Source: Bugula neritina
Lineage: Eukaryota; Bryozoa; Gymnolaemata; Cheilostomatida; Bugulidae
DNA length: 64,000 nucleotides
Reading direction: 5' to 3'
Assembly (NCBI GenBank): GCA_964035545.1
Contig: OZ037767.1
Span: forward strand, 29,369,628 to 29,433,627
Shown: in pieces, positions 29,601 through 38,500 of the stretch
Layout of the letters: each line of letters opens with the position of its first letter
Numbering within the stretch: position 1 is the first letter of the stretch
Translations under genes and position numbers: made by a program
The notes under the pieces: model-generated
What the model was told of the DNA's origin: nothing
The model's input: only the letters and a program-made list of their open reading frames with translations
The model's database searches: none

Positions 29601-32600
29601 TTTGCTACTAGTCTAAATGAATAATGTGCACGAATTCTAACATAAAGCTTAATTTACAGATTTGAAATGCCTTGCATACTTGTAAGCTTAGAGTTTTGTT
29701 TAGTGTAGAAAGGTGAGGAAACTGTGACTTAGTTATTGTATGTTCAGTTGGAATATGATAATATGCCACAGTTGAGTAAGGGGGTGAAAAAAGAGGGCTT
29801 CAACTATTAGTAAAGTGAAAAAGAGAAACTTTCTCATGAAAGTAGTTATGATATAAATTAATGATAATTTAATTTACTTATTGCAACAATAATTACTAGC
29901 AAAACTACATCTGATTATATCTAATAACAATGCAATGTCTCAATTATTTTCAAATTCTGGCATATTTCATTTAGTGTAATGTAATATGTGCCTGGCAGTT
30001 TTATGTTACCAGCCAATTATTTTTCAAGTTGAGTTGATCAGTGCAAGGCCTGGCAGCCCTACATCTGCATAGCTTACAGTGCAGAGTTATTAAACCTGGG
30101 TTGTGGTTATGTTTTATTATTGATTTTTTTTCAGATCGAAAACCACAAAAGTCAGGAAAAAAGAAGAAGTTGCCCTTATCTAACATTTTCAGAAAAGCAT
30201 CAGGCAAACTGCCTCTTTCTCCCAGATCAACCTCAATATGCGAAGGAAAGCTAGTTGGACACCCACTGGATGAGATATGTGACCCAGATATCCCCACACC
30301 GTTGATGGTAAACTCATTGTATTCTCATTTAAATTGCTGCCTGTGAAAGTTGAGGTATGCTGACAGAAGGTTAGCAAAGGGTGGAGGGTTCAGCTACCTT
30401 TTTTGTGGCGAACATTTGGTTACGTGATTTGCTCATTGTGATCTTAAATGATTAAAAATAGAATGCTGCATGTCACTTGGTTTAGAAATAGGTCAGTGTT
30501 GATTTGATTTAAAAATATGTCAGTTTTTTTATTTGATTTTAAAAATAGGTCAGTTTTTGATGAGATTTAAAAATAAGTCAGTTTGTTATTTGAATGCCTA
30601 GTTTAGTCACTAATTGATTTATTGTCTTATTGATACATTGAACTCTGAACTCCATGATTGTTTTTATTTAGTTGAGTTGCTATCCCTGGGCACTTCAATC
30701 ATTTGCTAATTTATCAGCTAAAACAGTTATCAATTACTTTACAATTAGGTATAAATGTGGTTAAGGTTATAGCAACTCTTAGATACCAATCTTTCGGACA
30801 TCTGCAGAGATTGTCATGTTTTGAGGTGTGATAAATCTTAACTGCACTATTGTTGTGGGTTAGCTAGTAAAGAAAGTGATAAATTGCATATTTGCTTTTC
30901 AGACTTTCAAGACTGTTTTTCCAGGACTAATGGAATCACGTTTCTAGTACACTTTTCATTAATCAACCATTACAATTCCATTTAGTTTCCATTGGTTAAC
31001 TTTCTTGTATTGTTAAGTGTTTGGTGAATACTAATGCTACTGTATAAATTATATATTAATCATTATTGCATATTTTGCTTGAATATTTCAGGAACTGTTG
31101 GAGACTCTCTACAACTGTGGTCCTTTCACAACGGAAATATTTAGGAAACCTGCAAACGCAAAACGATGTCAAGATATGGTCAACCGAATGAACTCGAGTG
31201 AACCAGAAGGCTGGTGCAATGGATGCCATAATGGTATCCTCCTAGCCTCTGTGCTAAAGGTTCGTGAAGATTCCTCTCAGCATATTTTTCTCAAATTATA
31301 ATCATTAGATGCGGATTATATGCCTTTTTGAAGCTTAGTCAAACAGATGACAACTCTGTACTCACACCTATTCTTAGCTGCGTTGCATATTGACGATCGT
31401 CTTTTGGGCGTATTGACTCCCAAAGATATAATTTAGGAAATGCCATTAATTTCGTTTTTCCGAGATTTCTTCAGGTGTGTACCGGATCTAAGCGGAATTA
31501 AATCCTTATAGTAGTTACTAGTGGAGTAAATGTGAATGAAAAGATTATGCAAAGTGCTTTCCTACAGGTTCCAACATTGACGATAAATTAATGCATGAGC
31601 TAATGGCCTTTGGGCCAGTGCATAGTCCTATTGTAATATTTTGCATACATTTCATCGATGCACAATATTGGGAAAAGATTGAATTATATAATGAAGTCAG
31701 TCGATAATTTATTCAATTGTGTAACTCAGAAATTGTTGTCTAGAAATCAATGATGCTATTAATTATCTTACACACATCGCCAACAATAAATTGTGAAAGA
31801 CGCTCAATCAAAATAAATCTGTCTTATTTTTATGGAATATTGAAAAACTTGTCAATAATTTACTACAATCAATTGTTGTATTGAATACTCCTTGCATCAA
31901 CGACTTTTTGCCATGCTCCAATTTTTATGTAATAATCTTTCTGTATTACATGATTAATAATCAATGTTGAGTGCTCCTCATGACCTTAATAGCCAGAAAT
32001 GTTCAGTTGTTTGTTGCGGAGGGGGTCTTTTGACCCTTGGCATTTTAAATGAAGAATGTGGCGGGCGCCAACATGCTATTAGAAGTCAAATTATAAAAGA
32101 TTACTCATAAATTTACATACAATGGCTAAAGTTCGGAAGCTGGAGTTTCATTTGCATTATATTAAAAGTGCAAATTTTCACCTATTTTCGTGGTAATGAG
32201 TTGATAGAGTTATAATTTTGAGTTCATTTGTAGACATATTTGAGAGAGTTACCAGGAAAGCTATGTTGCTCTGAGTACTACGGTCTGTGGTCAGATGCCA
32301 TTTATCTTTCAAATCATGAAGACAGAAAAAGCAGCATCACCAAGTGAGTTTAGCACCATGACTTTCACATATTACAGTTTTTATACTTAGAATGTTTAGC
32401 CTCCTCCATGACTCACAAAGTAGTACTAACATTTTAATAAATATTCAAGGAATGGATTTATATTTTATAGTTGACAGCTGAAAATTTATGTTGATAGGTT
32501 TCATTTAACTGGGCTTCACTTTTTGGCCAGTAAACGAAGCATTGTCCCATAACTGCAAATATTAGTCCCTCCATTGACGCAAATCAAAACACAATTTGTT

Positions 32601-34879
32601 TTGCAATCACCTATACATGACATTTTATTAATACCTCTACAAAGTCAACTATTTGGTGCCATCATTTTAAAATTTTTCCTTATGATTGATAGATGTCAAG
32701 CTAATAATATATATGAAAGCAATTCGCCATACCATACTGTAGATATTTTAATTTCAATTCGCTTCTGGAATTTTTACAGAATTGTGGAAACTCTACCGAG
32801 AGGAAATCAGCTAGTGCTGCGACACATCATCTGTATACTCCATTACATACAAGACAACTCTGAATACAACTACATGACATCGTCCAACCTCGCAGTGTGC
32901 CTTGGTCCTAGTCTTCTAGCCAATGAATCATTGGAAAAGTCGGAGCAAGAAGCTTCCTTAAAGACAGTACCACAGATTGTACAGTATCTAATAGACAACT
33001 GTCAATCGGTGTTTGGCAAAGACATATTAGACACTTTTGGTCATCTTCCAATAGAACCAGTTGACAGTGACACAGAGGAGGTTTCTGCTAACAGCAGACT
33101 ACTCACCATATACAATGACTCACTCGAGTCTCTCTCGGACACTGAAGGCGAGTCCAGAAAAGCAGGCACTCTTACGCAGATGAGTCCTTCATCCTGTTCG
33201 CGCGACTCTGGTCTAATACTCAGTGATCCCCACGAAGGAGAGCATTCGGATGAGCACTCACTTCGACAAGAGATAATCAAATCCAAGTCTTGCGACTCCA
33301 TCAGTCAGCCGGAGCAGAGAAGCATAGGTGTCAGAATGGCACCACTTCAGACACAAGTGTCGAGTGACTCACTAGATTGTGATGATGAGTTCGGAGAACT
33401 CGGTAATGACTGTACCTTCTTGTTGACCAAGTCTAAAAGTGGAGGGCATTTGTGTTTTGACCGAAATGTTGAAAAGTCCTCTGTCAGGATACCCAGTGAA
33501 AGACATGCTAATTCCTATCCTATAAATTCAACCTTTAATAAGTTGCAAGAAGTGGAGTATTCAAGTAGCGACTCTGAAGACAAACCGTCTGCAAGGTTAG
33601 TGTCAAGTTAGACTTGAACTCATTTATAGAAGTTAGCAAATTCTTAGTACTGAAACAATTATTTCGGTTAAGCAGCTAAGATTATGTTTAAAATGAAATT
33701 TGGTCGTTAAAATTTTTTCTACATTATAAATGCATTCAAAGTACTTTTACCTTACTTACAAAACAGTGAGTTGAAGTTGTCACATCTTTGCATGATTTAT
33801 GGAGTCATTGTTGATTGATGCCTATATTCATGTTTATTCACAACAATTATTTGAGTTTGTTTATGAAAATACTGGTTATATGTTTTAGCAATGAGAAGAC
33901 GCAGTGGTTGAATACAGAGTTACAAAAGTCAAGTACAAATTCTTCCTTGCAACAAGGCTCAAGTTCGAGTGACGATATTCACGGACAAGAGTTTGTTACC
34001 CACAGACACATCAACTCACCAAAATTCTTCGAGTCAGAAAATGGTCACCATCCTCGAGATTTTCTTCAACAGTTCACCAACAAGATTGAGAGTGAAGAAT
34101 TGCAAAAGAAAAAGTTGCGAGAGTTGGTCAGACAAAAAACAGAACCGCTACTAAATACGGACACAGACGATGACGATGTCTTGCGATCTGCTAAATCATC
34201 CTCAACATCTAAAAACTTTTCAGGACGCCATCTTAAACACAGTAGCAGCACTAGTAAGGCGTCGCCGAAGATAATGCGAACCAACACTTACGGCGGCCGA
34301 GGTGATCGCCGCCAGCGAGCTCCAGATGTCAGCATGCTTCCAAATATGGCCGAGACGAAACCCATAATGCCTCAGCAGTATAGACCAAATCGTCCGCCAC
34401 CATATCGCGAGGCCTTGGAAAGGAAAGAGAAAATGAAATGCAATGTGTCTGAGATGGAAAAGATAAAGCAGACAGTCAACAGTGCAAGGGCGAAGCAAAT
34501 GTATGCCCAGTCAGTGCATCTATTTGAGCAGGGGGCTAAAGCCTCCACTACTAGTTCCAGTGCCTCTCATGCAGCTGATGTTACAGACTCCAAGCTATCC
34601 CAAGCAAGTCTGTACAATAACAATAACACTATTGGAGTTGTCAACACACAAGACACTAAATTTATCTTCAAGCGTTCAGCGAAACCAGTGAATGTCGATT
34701 CAACCAGCCGAACAATATTCTATCAGCCAAACAGTTCACACCGAATAGCAGGGCATCCCAAAAGTTCCGGCAACTTATTCTACAGACCTACACAACCTCC
34801 ACCATACAAGGAAGCCGTGAAAATTAGGAATAACAAACCAGATCTGATCGATCGCCTAGGTGGAGAATCGCTTGTATAG
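1619..34879 (+). CDS. ARHGAP20: ARHGAP20-like Rho GTPase-activating protein (PH-RA-RhoGAP), longest isoform
   Basis: Predicted GTPase-activating protein for Rho-family GTPases, probably controlled by a Rap/Ras GTPase through its RA domain. Exons read by eye with consistent phases: 1619-1679, 1801-2690, optional 8582-8662, 15995-16323, 16665-16856, 17651-17813, 18591-18660, 28215-28328, 30135-30307, 31092-31259, 32234-32343, 32780-33595, 33889-34879. With all of them the product is about 1385 residues. The PH domain has the RRRRSAPS lead-in and YIFLFNDLLFIAKQR, then KSFVIGWPTTNYIATF, as in vertebrate ARHGAP20. The RA domain ends in YPLFGHEQPF. RhoGAP has the arginine finger (TEIFRKPANAK), the lysine of SVLK-TYLRELP and the asparagine of MTSSNLAVCLGPSLL, so it should be catalytic. 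The tail is Ser-rich with two PPPY motifs and ends ESLV. The gene is tail to tail with NUF2. Weakest junctions: the donor at 31260 and the use of exon 8582. Confidence 0.88.
4358..4618 (+). CDS. ARHGAP20: ARHGAP20 alternative first exon A2
   Basis: Open frame of 87 codons starting at an ATG with no convincing acceptor before it. It ends in phase 0 at a good donor (GG/gtgagt). The peptide begins MSQTPKTPRNKKLYLD and contains KSHSFNAMADLKLPFSKF followed by a basic patch and a Ser/Asp-rich stretch. The phase matches the acceptors at 8582 and 15995, so it can replace the more distal N-terminus and give a protein of about 1128 residues. It is unlike any domain I know. Alternative: an internal exon with an acceptor I did not see. 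Confidence 0.65.
4619..8581. other. ARHGAP20 5' intronic DNA
   Basis: AT-rich intron or promoter DNA between the alternative first exon at 4358 and the cassette exon at 8582. Apart from the TGTAG minisatellite at 7.0-7.2 kb and a tandem cacaatgat at 6241 I see nothing recognisable. Confidence 0.4.
7000..7215. repeat. TGTAG-type minisatellite in ARHGAP20 intron
   Basis: About 200 bp of imperfect tgtagtgtag and agtgta units, with a longer duplicated segment around tattattgtatgtagtgtag (7120 and 7192). No coding content. Confidence 0.85.
8582..8662 (+). CDS. ARHGAP20: ARHGAP20 cassette exon (27 codons)
   Basis: An 81-nt exon in phase 0 on both sides, with acceptor tttttgacag and donor gtgggt. 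It encodes VQRLELSDVAAGISKLSHAE and seven more residues ending in LNQ, a plausible short helical segment. Because it preserves phase it can be included or skipped between any phase-0 first exon upstream of it and the PH exon at 15995. It is too short to stand out as an open frame; the call rests on splice signals, phase and a coding-like peptide. Confidence 0.6.
10423..10506 (+). CDS. ARHGAP20: ARHGAP20 alternative first exon A3
   Basis: Two adjacent ATG codons open a 28-codon exon ending in phase 0 at AAG/gtaaga. The peptide is MMSDKPAAAARFAANRQVSD followed by SALLDHKK and contains the RQVSD phosphosite-like motif. It fits the acceptor at 15995 and would give a protein of about 1069 residues. 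An acceptor-like gagtttcag lies two bases before the first ATG, so an internal exon cannot be excluded, but upstream phases would not fit it. Confidence 0.55.
12775..12852 (+). CDS. ARHGAP20: ARHGAP20 alternative first exon A4
   Basis: A 26-codon exon beginning MEDNMSASKPNKPPRLHGR and ending SVSLVEK in phase 0 at AAG/gtaaga. The HGRSVSL core repeats the basic-x-Ser theme of the other first exons of this gene. It fits the PH exon at 15995 (about 1067 residues in total). It is short, so the evidence is start codon, donor, phase and motif only. Confidence 0.55.
12853..15451. other. ARHGAP20 intronic DNA, nothing recognised
   Basis: AT-rich interval between two candidate first exons; only short chance frames, no repeats or transposon termini that I can see. 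Confidence 0.4.
15452..15553 (+). CDS. ARHGAP20: possible ARHGAP20 alternative first exon A5 (weak)
   Basis: An ATG opens MPRTFRSKSLVPL, whose RSKSL motif resembles the other alternative N-termini. No strong donor follows: phase-0 candidates (GAA/gtgaaa, CTGAAG/gttggt) are poor, and the gtatat right after the motif is in the wrong phase. The 3' end given here is only approximate. It lies 440 bp upstream of the PH exon. It could be a real proximal first exon or chance. Confidence 0.28.
15995..16856 (+). CDS. ARHGAP20: ARHGAP20 PH-domain exons
   Basis: Exon 15995-16323 (acceptor tatgtttgtag, phase 0 in, phase 2 out at gtaaac) and exon 16665-16856 (acceptor atattgtgcag, donor gtaaga) encode the PH domain. 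Visible strands are KFICESAVQLSAGVQTQQRY, IFLFNDLLFIAKQR, then SSTSYKLKNKLLVSELWITD and SFVIGWPTTNYIATFSTKEL, with the C-terminal helix Trp in CDRWKDKLRQ. The leading RRRRSAPSQILLKNL is shared almost exactly with vertebrate ARHGAP20. This exon is the common landing site for the phase-0 first exons upstream. Confidence 0.88.
17651..18660 (+). CDS. ARHGAP20: ARHGAP20 Ras-associating domain exons, first part
   Basis: Exons 17651-17813 and 18591-18660 encode the N-terminal two thirds of the RA domain: EISVTVAHKNTLQEHMSDTI, the helix DTDAEMLLDLTIKKFEIQ, then DTEYRLWVMSPKDESFYPLF. The second exon ends in phase 1 and joins GHEQPF at 28215. This ubiquitin-like fold binds small GTPases such as Rap1 in mammalian ARHGAP20. 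The 9.5-kb intron after 18660 holds three further candidate first exons with the same phase-1 exit. Confidence 0.82.
18661..20112. other. ARHGAP20 intron, no further gene seen
   Basis: First part of the 9.5-kb intron that splits the RA domain. I see no coding stretch with usable splice signals and no transposon ends. It would contain the promoter of the short isoform starting at 20113, but I recognise no core promoter motif. Confidence 0.4.
20113..20341 (+). CDS. ARHGAP20: ARHGAP20 alternative first exon B1 (short isoform, no PH)
   Basis: ATG-initiated 76-codon frame ending in phase 1 at TCT-G/gtaaac, exactly the phase of exon 18660 and of the acceptor at 28215. It starts MSRKTGRFRFSLKLKSKSC and ends KRGRSVPLS, with a Ser-rich middle. 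Splicing to 28215 yields about 866 residues: the end of RA, the RhoGAP domain and the tail, without PH and most of RA. The basic/Ser N-terminus could take over membrane or 14-3-3 interactions; that part is inference. Confidence 0.62.
22816..23017 (+). CDS. ARHGAP20: ARHGAP20 alternative first exon B2 (short isoform)
   Basis: ATG-initiated frame of 67 codons ending in phase 1 at GAA-G/gtaggc. The peptide starts MDSNWDPDWDSVQLSDLRQR and contains RTKSDPHLQVHLPEH and a charged end, FRRLREKE. Its phase fits only the acceptor at 28215, giving about 857 residues. The bias toward Asp, Arg and Ser and the single clean frame argue for coding. No known domain. Confidence 0.6.
24095..24308 (+). CDS. ARHGAP20: ARHGAP20 alternative first exon B3 (short isoform)
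   Basis: Tandem ATGs open a 71-codon frame ending in phase 1 at AAT-G/gtaagt, a strong donor. It begins MMQNKSRSSRNHVSLNFGQH and contains SISKRNRHKSEGSLG and SESPHCGVFSPP. Spliced to 28215 it gives about 861 residues with RhoGAP but no PH. It sits just upstream of a hAT-like transposon in the same intron. Inferred from start, donor and phase. Confidence 0.62.
25733..26078. mobile_element. nested MITE with long terminal inverted repeats
   Basis: 346-bp element inside the hAT-like transposon. Termini start AGCCTAGGGCCACA on both sides, and the inverted repeats run about 70 bp, including the internal palindrome attttcgcatgcgaaaat. No coding sequence. The target duplication cannot be fixed because the ends are palindromic (CCTAGG on each side). 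Superfamily unclear. Confidence 0.82.
26597..26643. repeat. paired GC-rich hairpins in transposon end
   Basis: Two perfect stems stand out in AT-rich surroundings: CCGGGGC/GCCCCGG with a 3-base loop (26597-26613) and CAGGGGGCC/GGCCCCCTG with a 5-base loop (26621-26643). They are part of the hAT-like element's subterminal region. Confidence 0.8.
26703..28214. other. ARHGAP20 intron, nothing recognised
   Basis: Unique-looking AT-rich DNA between the transposon and the exon at 28215; no further elements or coding exons seen. Confidence 0.4.
28215..33595 (+). CDS. ARHGAP20: ARHGAP20 common exons: end of RA domain and RhoGAP domain
   Basis: Exon 28215-28328 (phase 1 in and out) finishes RA: HEQPFAIQLSH and LKCQFILRENKKQVK. 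Exon 30135-30307 is a basic linker, DRKPQKSGKKKKLPLSNIF, leading into DPDIPTPLM. RhoGAP is spread over 31092-31259 (arginine finger in EIFRKPANAK), 32234-32343 (YLRELPGKLCC) and 32780-33595 (LPRGNQLVLRHIICILHYI, MTSSNLAVCLGPSLL). The last of these continues into a Ser/Asp/Glu-rich region with SRDSGLILSDPHE and KSKSCDSISQPEQRS. All phases chain correctly. The donor at 31260 (gttcgt) is unusually weak. Confidence 0.87.
28329..31091. other. ARHGAP20 introns around exon 30135
   Basis: The two introns flanking exon 30135-30307. The only notable content is four loose copies of a unit containing aaaaataggtcagttttt at 30500-30590. Confidence 0.45.
33889..34879 (+). CDS. ARHGAP20: ARHGAP20 terminal exon with WW- and PDZ-ligand motifs
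   Basis: Final coding exon (acceptor tgttttag, phase 2 in), 330 codons to TAG. It is low in hydrophobic residues and probably disordered. Two near-identical motifs stand out: RPNRPPPYREAL and RPTQPPPYKEAV, each a PPxY ligand for WW domains of the NEDD4 or YAP type. The last residues GESLV fit the class I PDZ ligand pattern (S/T-x-V). Motif recognition is direct; binding is inferred. Confidence 0.85.
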
Positions 34880-35299
34880 CATGCCACATGCGGTTGTAAT
34901 ATTTCTGTATTTATCATAATGCTACTCTTGTGATCAAAATTAACTTTCTGTATATAGTATCACTTAAGTTGTGGGCGGAAAGCTCAAATACAAATATGTT
35001 CAGTGAAGATCAACAATATTTCAAGTTGTATTCAAGGTGCTACAGTTTATTTATAAATATTTTTTGCAATTATTTCTCTGTAATTTATACTATTTGCCAT
35101 AACAGGCCATAATTTATATTACATCATTTTTATTAACATGTTATCTACTAAGTTCATATTTAATCTGAAATACATTATTGTCTCCATTACTTATATTTCA
35201 TTTGTTTAAAATATTAGCTAGTCAACAAAAGTTATGGCTATGCCATCATTTTTACACCAAGAGTGAGAAATTTAACATTGCAAAAAAACAGGCTGTGGC

Positions 35300-35305
35300 A
35301 ATAAA
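35300..35305 (+). terminator. poly(A) signal AATAAA for ARHGAP20
   Basis: A canonical AATAAA 420 bp after the ARHGAP20 stop, in AT-rich 3' DNA. It is the clearest signal before the convergent NUF2 3' end. Confidence 0.45.
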
Positions 35306-35451
35306 TATTTTTACACAACAACATATATAAAATGCAAAGCTCGGTTCAATGTGATATTGTACGAGAGCGCACAACTTCAATGTCATCAGAGATGGATTTT
35401 AGCCATCAGTCACCATAGATTTAAAGAAGCAAAGAATGCCAAACAGAATAT

Positions 35452-35457
35452 TTTATT
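35452..35457 (-). terminator. poly(A) signal for NUF2 (minus strand AATAAA)
   Basis: TTTATT on the + strand reads AATAAA on the minus strand, about 100 bp after the proposed NUF2 stop codon. Confidence 0.45.
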
Positions 35458-35555
35458 CAAACAGAGCAGCCTACAAGTAGAAAAGGATGGGGAAAGGAAT
35501 AAAAACAAATAATCCTTTGGCTATATTAATAAGAAATTACACGACCAATATACCT

Positions 35556-38500
35556 TTACAGGAGTTGTCTTCTTTCAAACTAATATTGGACCTTGTCACA
35601 AACAAGTGAAGGGTACTTTATAATGTGCATCATAACTAATTTCTAAATTCACATGAAGTAGAGCTTGAATGACTCAATGAAACACAAAAAATATTTTTTG
35701 CAAGAGGACACAATTGCTTCGCTTGCATTCAATTGGCTGCCACCGCACACGAGTACAGCAGAGCAACACAAGTTCCTTTTTGCATGCATTTAGTAAAACC
35801 TGACAATCAGCTCTATTTTCCCCAACAGTTCATCAACTAATTTATTGATGGTGTTTCATGGTAAAAAATAAACAAATCTTGATTGTTCAGTAAAGAAATT
35901 AACGGAATTTTGATCAGCTTTTAGTTCTTTAGACAATTAGTTTGTCCAATTTAAAAATTGTTGATCAGGTTGTCCAATTAAATTAATTAATTAATTAATT
36001 CAGTAGAAACATAAAGACCATAATCAGATAATAGTGTCAGTCACACAACTGTCACACTGAGTTCTGATAACACCGATCATATCAAATATGGCAACCAATA
36101 TGCATAATTTGACAGTAAACAATGTTGTTTAGACTAAAGAAATATGAATATTACTTTTAGCTCATCCAAGCGTTGGTAACCTGCTTTTTCTAGATCTAAC
36201 ATTTTCTGGTAACGGGCCTCATCTGCCTTTGCCTCCTCTTTAATGACCCTCTTTCTGTTTTTTAATTTGTCAATTTCCTCCAGCAACTTGCCTTGTGTTT
36301 CAGTCTCATCTCCCAAAACACTACATTGTACAAACTAGAGATCTTAAAAACACCTCAAAACACATACTTATGCTCTGTGTATACGTGCAATTCATACATT
36401 TACACATTTCCCGTCAAATATAACCAGTTTCAACTTAAATAGTTGCACAAATTTTTCACAAAGATCAGCTCTAGAAAATTTACTGAATATAATTCACAAG
36501 GTTTTATAACAACTTTTTAAACAAGAACTATCTTTCATTACTTCTAAATGTCAATTCCATGAAATAGTAAAACTCTAATGAAAACGGCCACTCTCCTACA
36601 CCAAGAGGAAAAGAGAAGCAAAAAAGGTAAAATAACTTCTAATTTTAAAAATTGCAAATAGTGCTAATAAAGTGCTCACATTTCCAGCTGTTCGTTATCT
36701 TTCATGATGTCCTTTTTTGTCATATTTTTGGCCATCATTTCAGACTGATGAGCTTCAATGTGATTCTCCATATCTCGCTGACAGGTTAATATCTCTGCCT
36801 GCACATCCTTCGTAGTTGCCAACAGAGACTGTATGGCCGCATCACAACTATTTTGCTCCTCTCTGCAAGCAGATGCATTTAGATATTGTATTTATACGCC
36901 ACAACGCAAAATTCTCGACTATGTGTAATCGATGCTTAACTTATTAAAACATTGATGAAAACTTGATTGTTTTTAGCGCACAGATTTATCCGTTTTTAGC
37001 ATTAACTAGAATAGCTGACGTACACCCATACGTACACCCTACGCACTTACTTATTTTTTTCCACGAGATCAAATATCCCCTCCACTAATTCATAAGCAGT
37101 AGAAGCCAGAGCAGCAACCTGCTCTGATTGCTCCACATCCTCGGCAACATTTTGCCGCACAGATTTTTTCAGCTTGATATTTTCCTAAAACTCAAAAAGA
37201 AAAACGCAATTGCACAGTAAACTACAAACAGTATGACTTCAAGTAAAAGAGTTGTAACTGAGTGTACCATGTGATGTGGCTCAAAGTCATTTAGCCATGT
37301 TAAGAGCCATACATATGATTTATGCAGAGGATTCATGCAGATGACTTTCGAAGGGTGACCAACACAGATGTTTTATGTACACAGTAGAACTATGTAATGC
37401 TGCAGACAAGAGTAGATATGCACCAACTCTTTCACACACTATTCCTGTCTCAGCAGTTCCAACAGGAAGCTCAAGCAGGAAGTGTAAACAGGAAGCTCAA
37501 ACAGGAAGTCATATAATGCACCTCTAATTCAGCGACTTTCTGTTTATCATCATTCAGTGCCGCTACAAACTCTTCTTTTGATGGCAGGGAATTGATTTGA
37601 AGATATTCAACTCTTTCCCGATTCTCCGCTATTTGTCTTGAAAGTGTAACCTAATCAGAAATGAATTTTTGTCACAAGCGAATTTGAGCAGACTGAGAGA
37701 GAATTAAAGCGATTTAGAATGAATAATACTTTGGAAATTGTGTATCTGCGAAGTAGCAGGTTGTAAATAATCAAAACTTAATAGCGTACCGAACTGATTT
37801 TATCTGAGTACGTCTTCCCTATAAAAATATTTCTTTGTTAAATAAAAAAAGACTTGGCACTTTTCTATGAAAATCTCCCTACATTTACGACAATCGCTAC
37901 TGTAAATTACACAAGCAACTGTTTCTTTACATATTCATGCAAGGCTTGTACACGAAAGAGAAAAATTGAAAAGTTGTCCTGCAGAAAGGAAACAGGCTTT
38001 TTGCAGATCTTGGCAATTGGCACAACCTTAGAACCTAAAATTCTAAATGCTCAACTAATTAATGTTCAACTAATTAAAGCTTTCAGTTTAACCTATTTTA
38101 GCACATCATTATAGCGTGATAAAGTACTGTTGCATATGTGATAAACTAATAAAAAAACATGATAATGAAAAATAATAATTGAAAAATAGTAATTGGGTAC
38201 AGAAAACTAAAAGACTACACAGCAAGGTTCTCAAAAGTAGAAAATAATAACATGGTTGCCAGCTACCTCGGTCTCAGTTCTTTGCTTAACGTCGTACTTT
38301 CTCTGCTCCACCCTCTCTTGCAATGTCTGCACTTGTGAGGATTTCTTCTCTGACCTCTTCAAAGAGCACAGTTGTCTATCCTTAAGCTAAATGAGAAGAT
38401 AATTAATTACCTGTGAGAAATATTCTGCAACTTTAGACATCTTAAGCGCTCTTAGACTTTTGCTTTCAACACTTGGGATAAATATTTGTTTGTGACTCCA

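Larger units (their letters stand above)
34880..35555. other. shared 3' flank of ARHGAP20 and NUF2
   Basis: AT-rich DNA between convergent genes, with an AATAAA on + at 35300 and its reverse complement at 35452. I see no gene here. Confidence 0.5.

Noticed and set aside
30001-30377. Minus-strand frames opposite an ARHGAP20 exon
   Set aside because: Shadows of the + strand exon 30135-30307, which has matching splice sites and phase.
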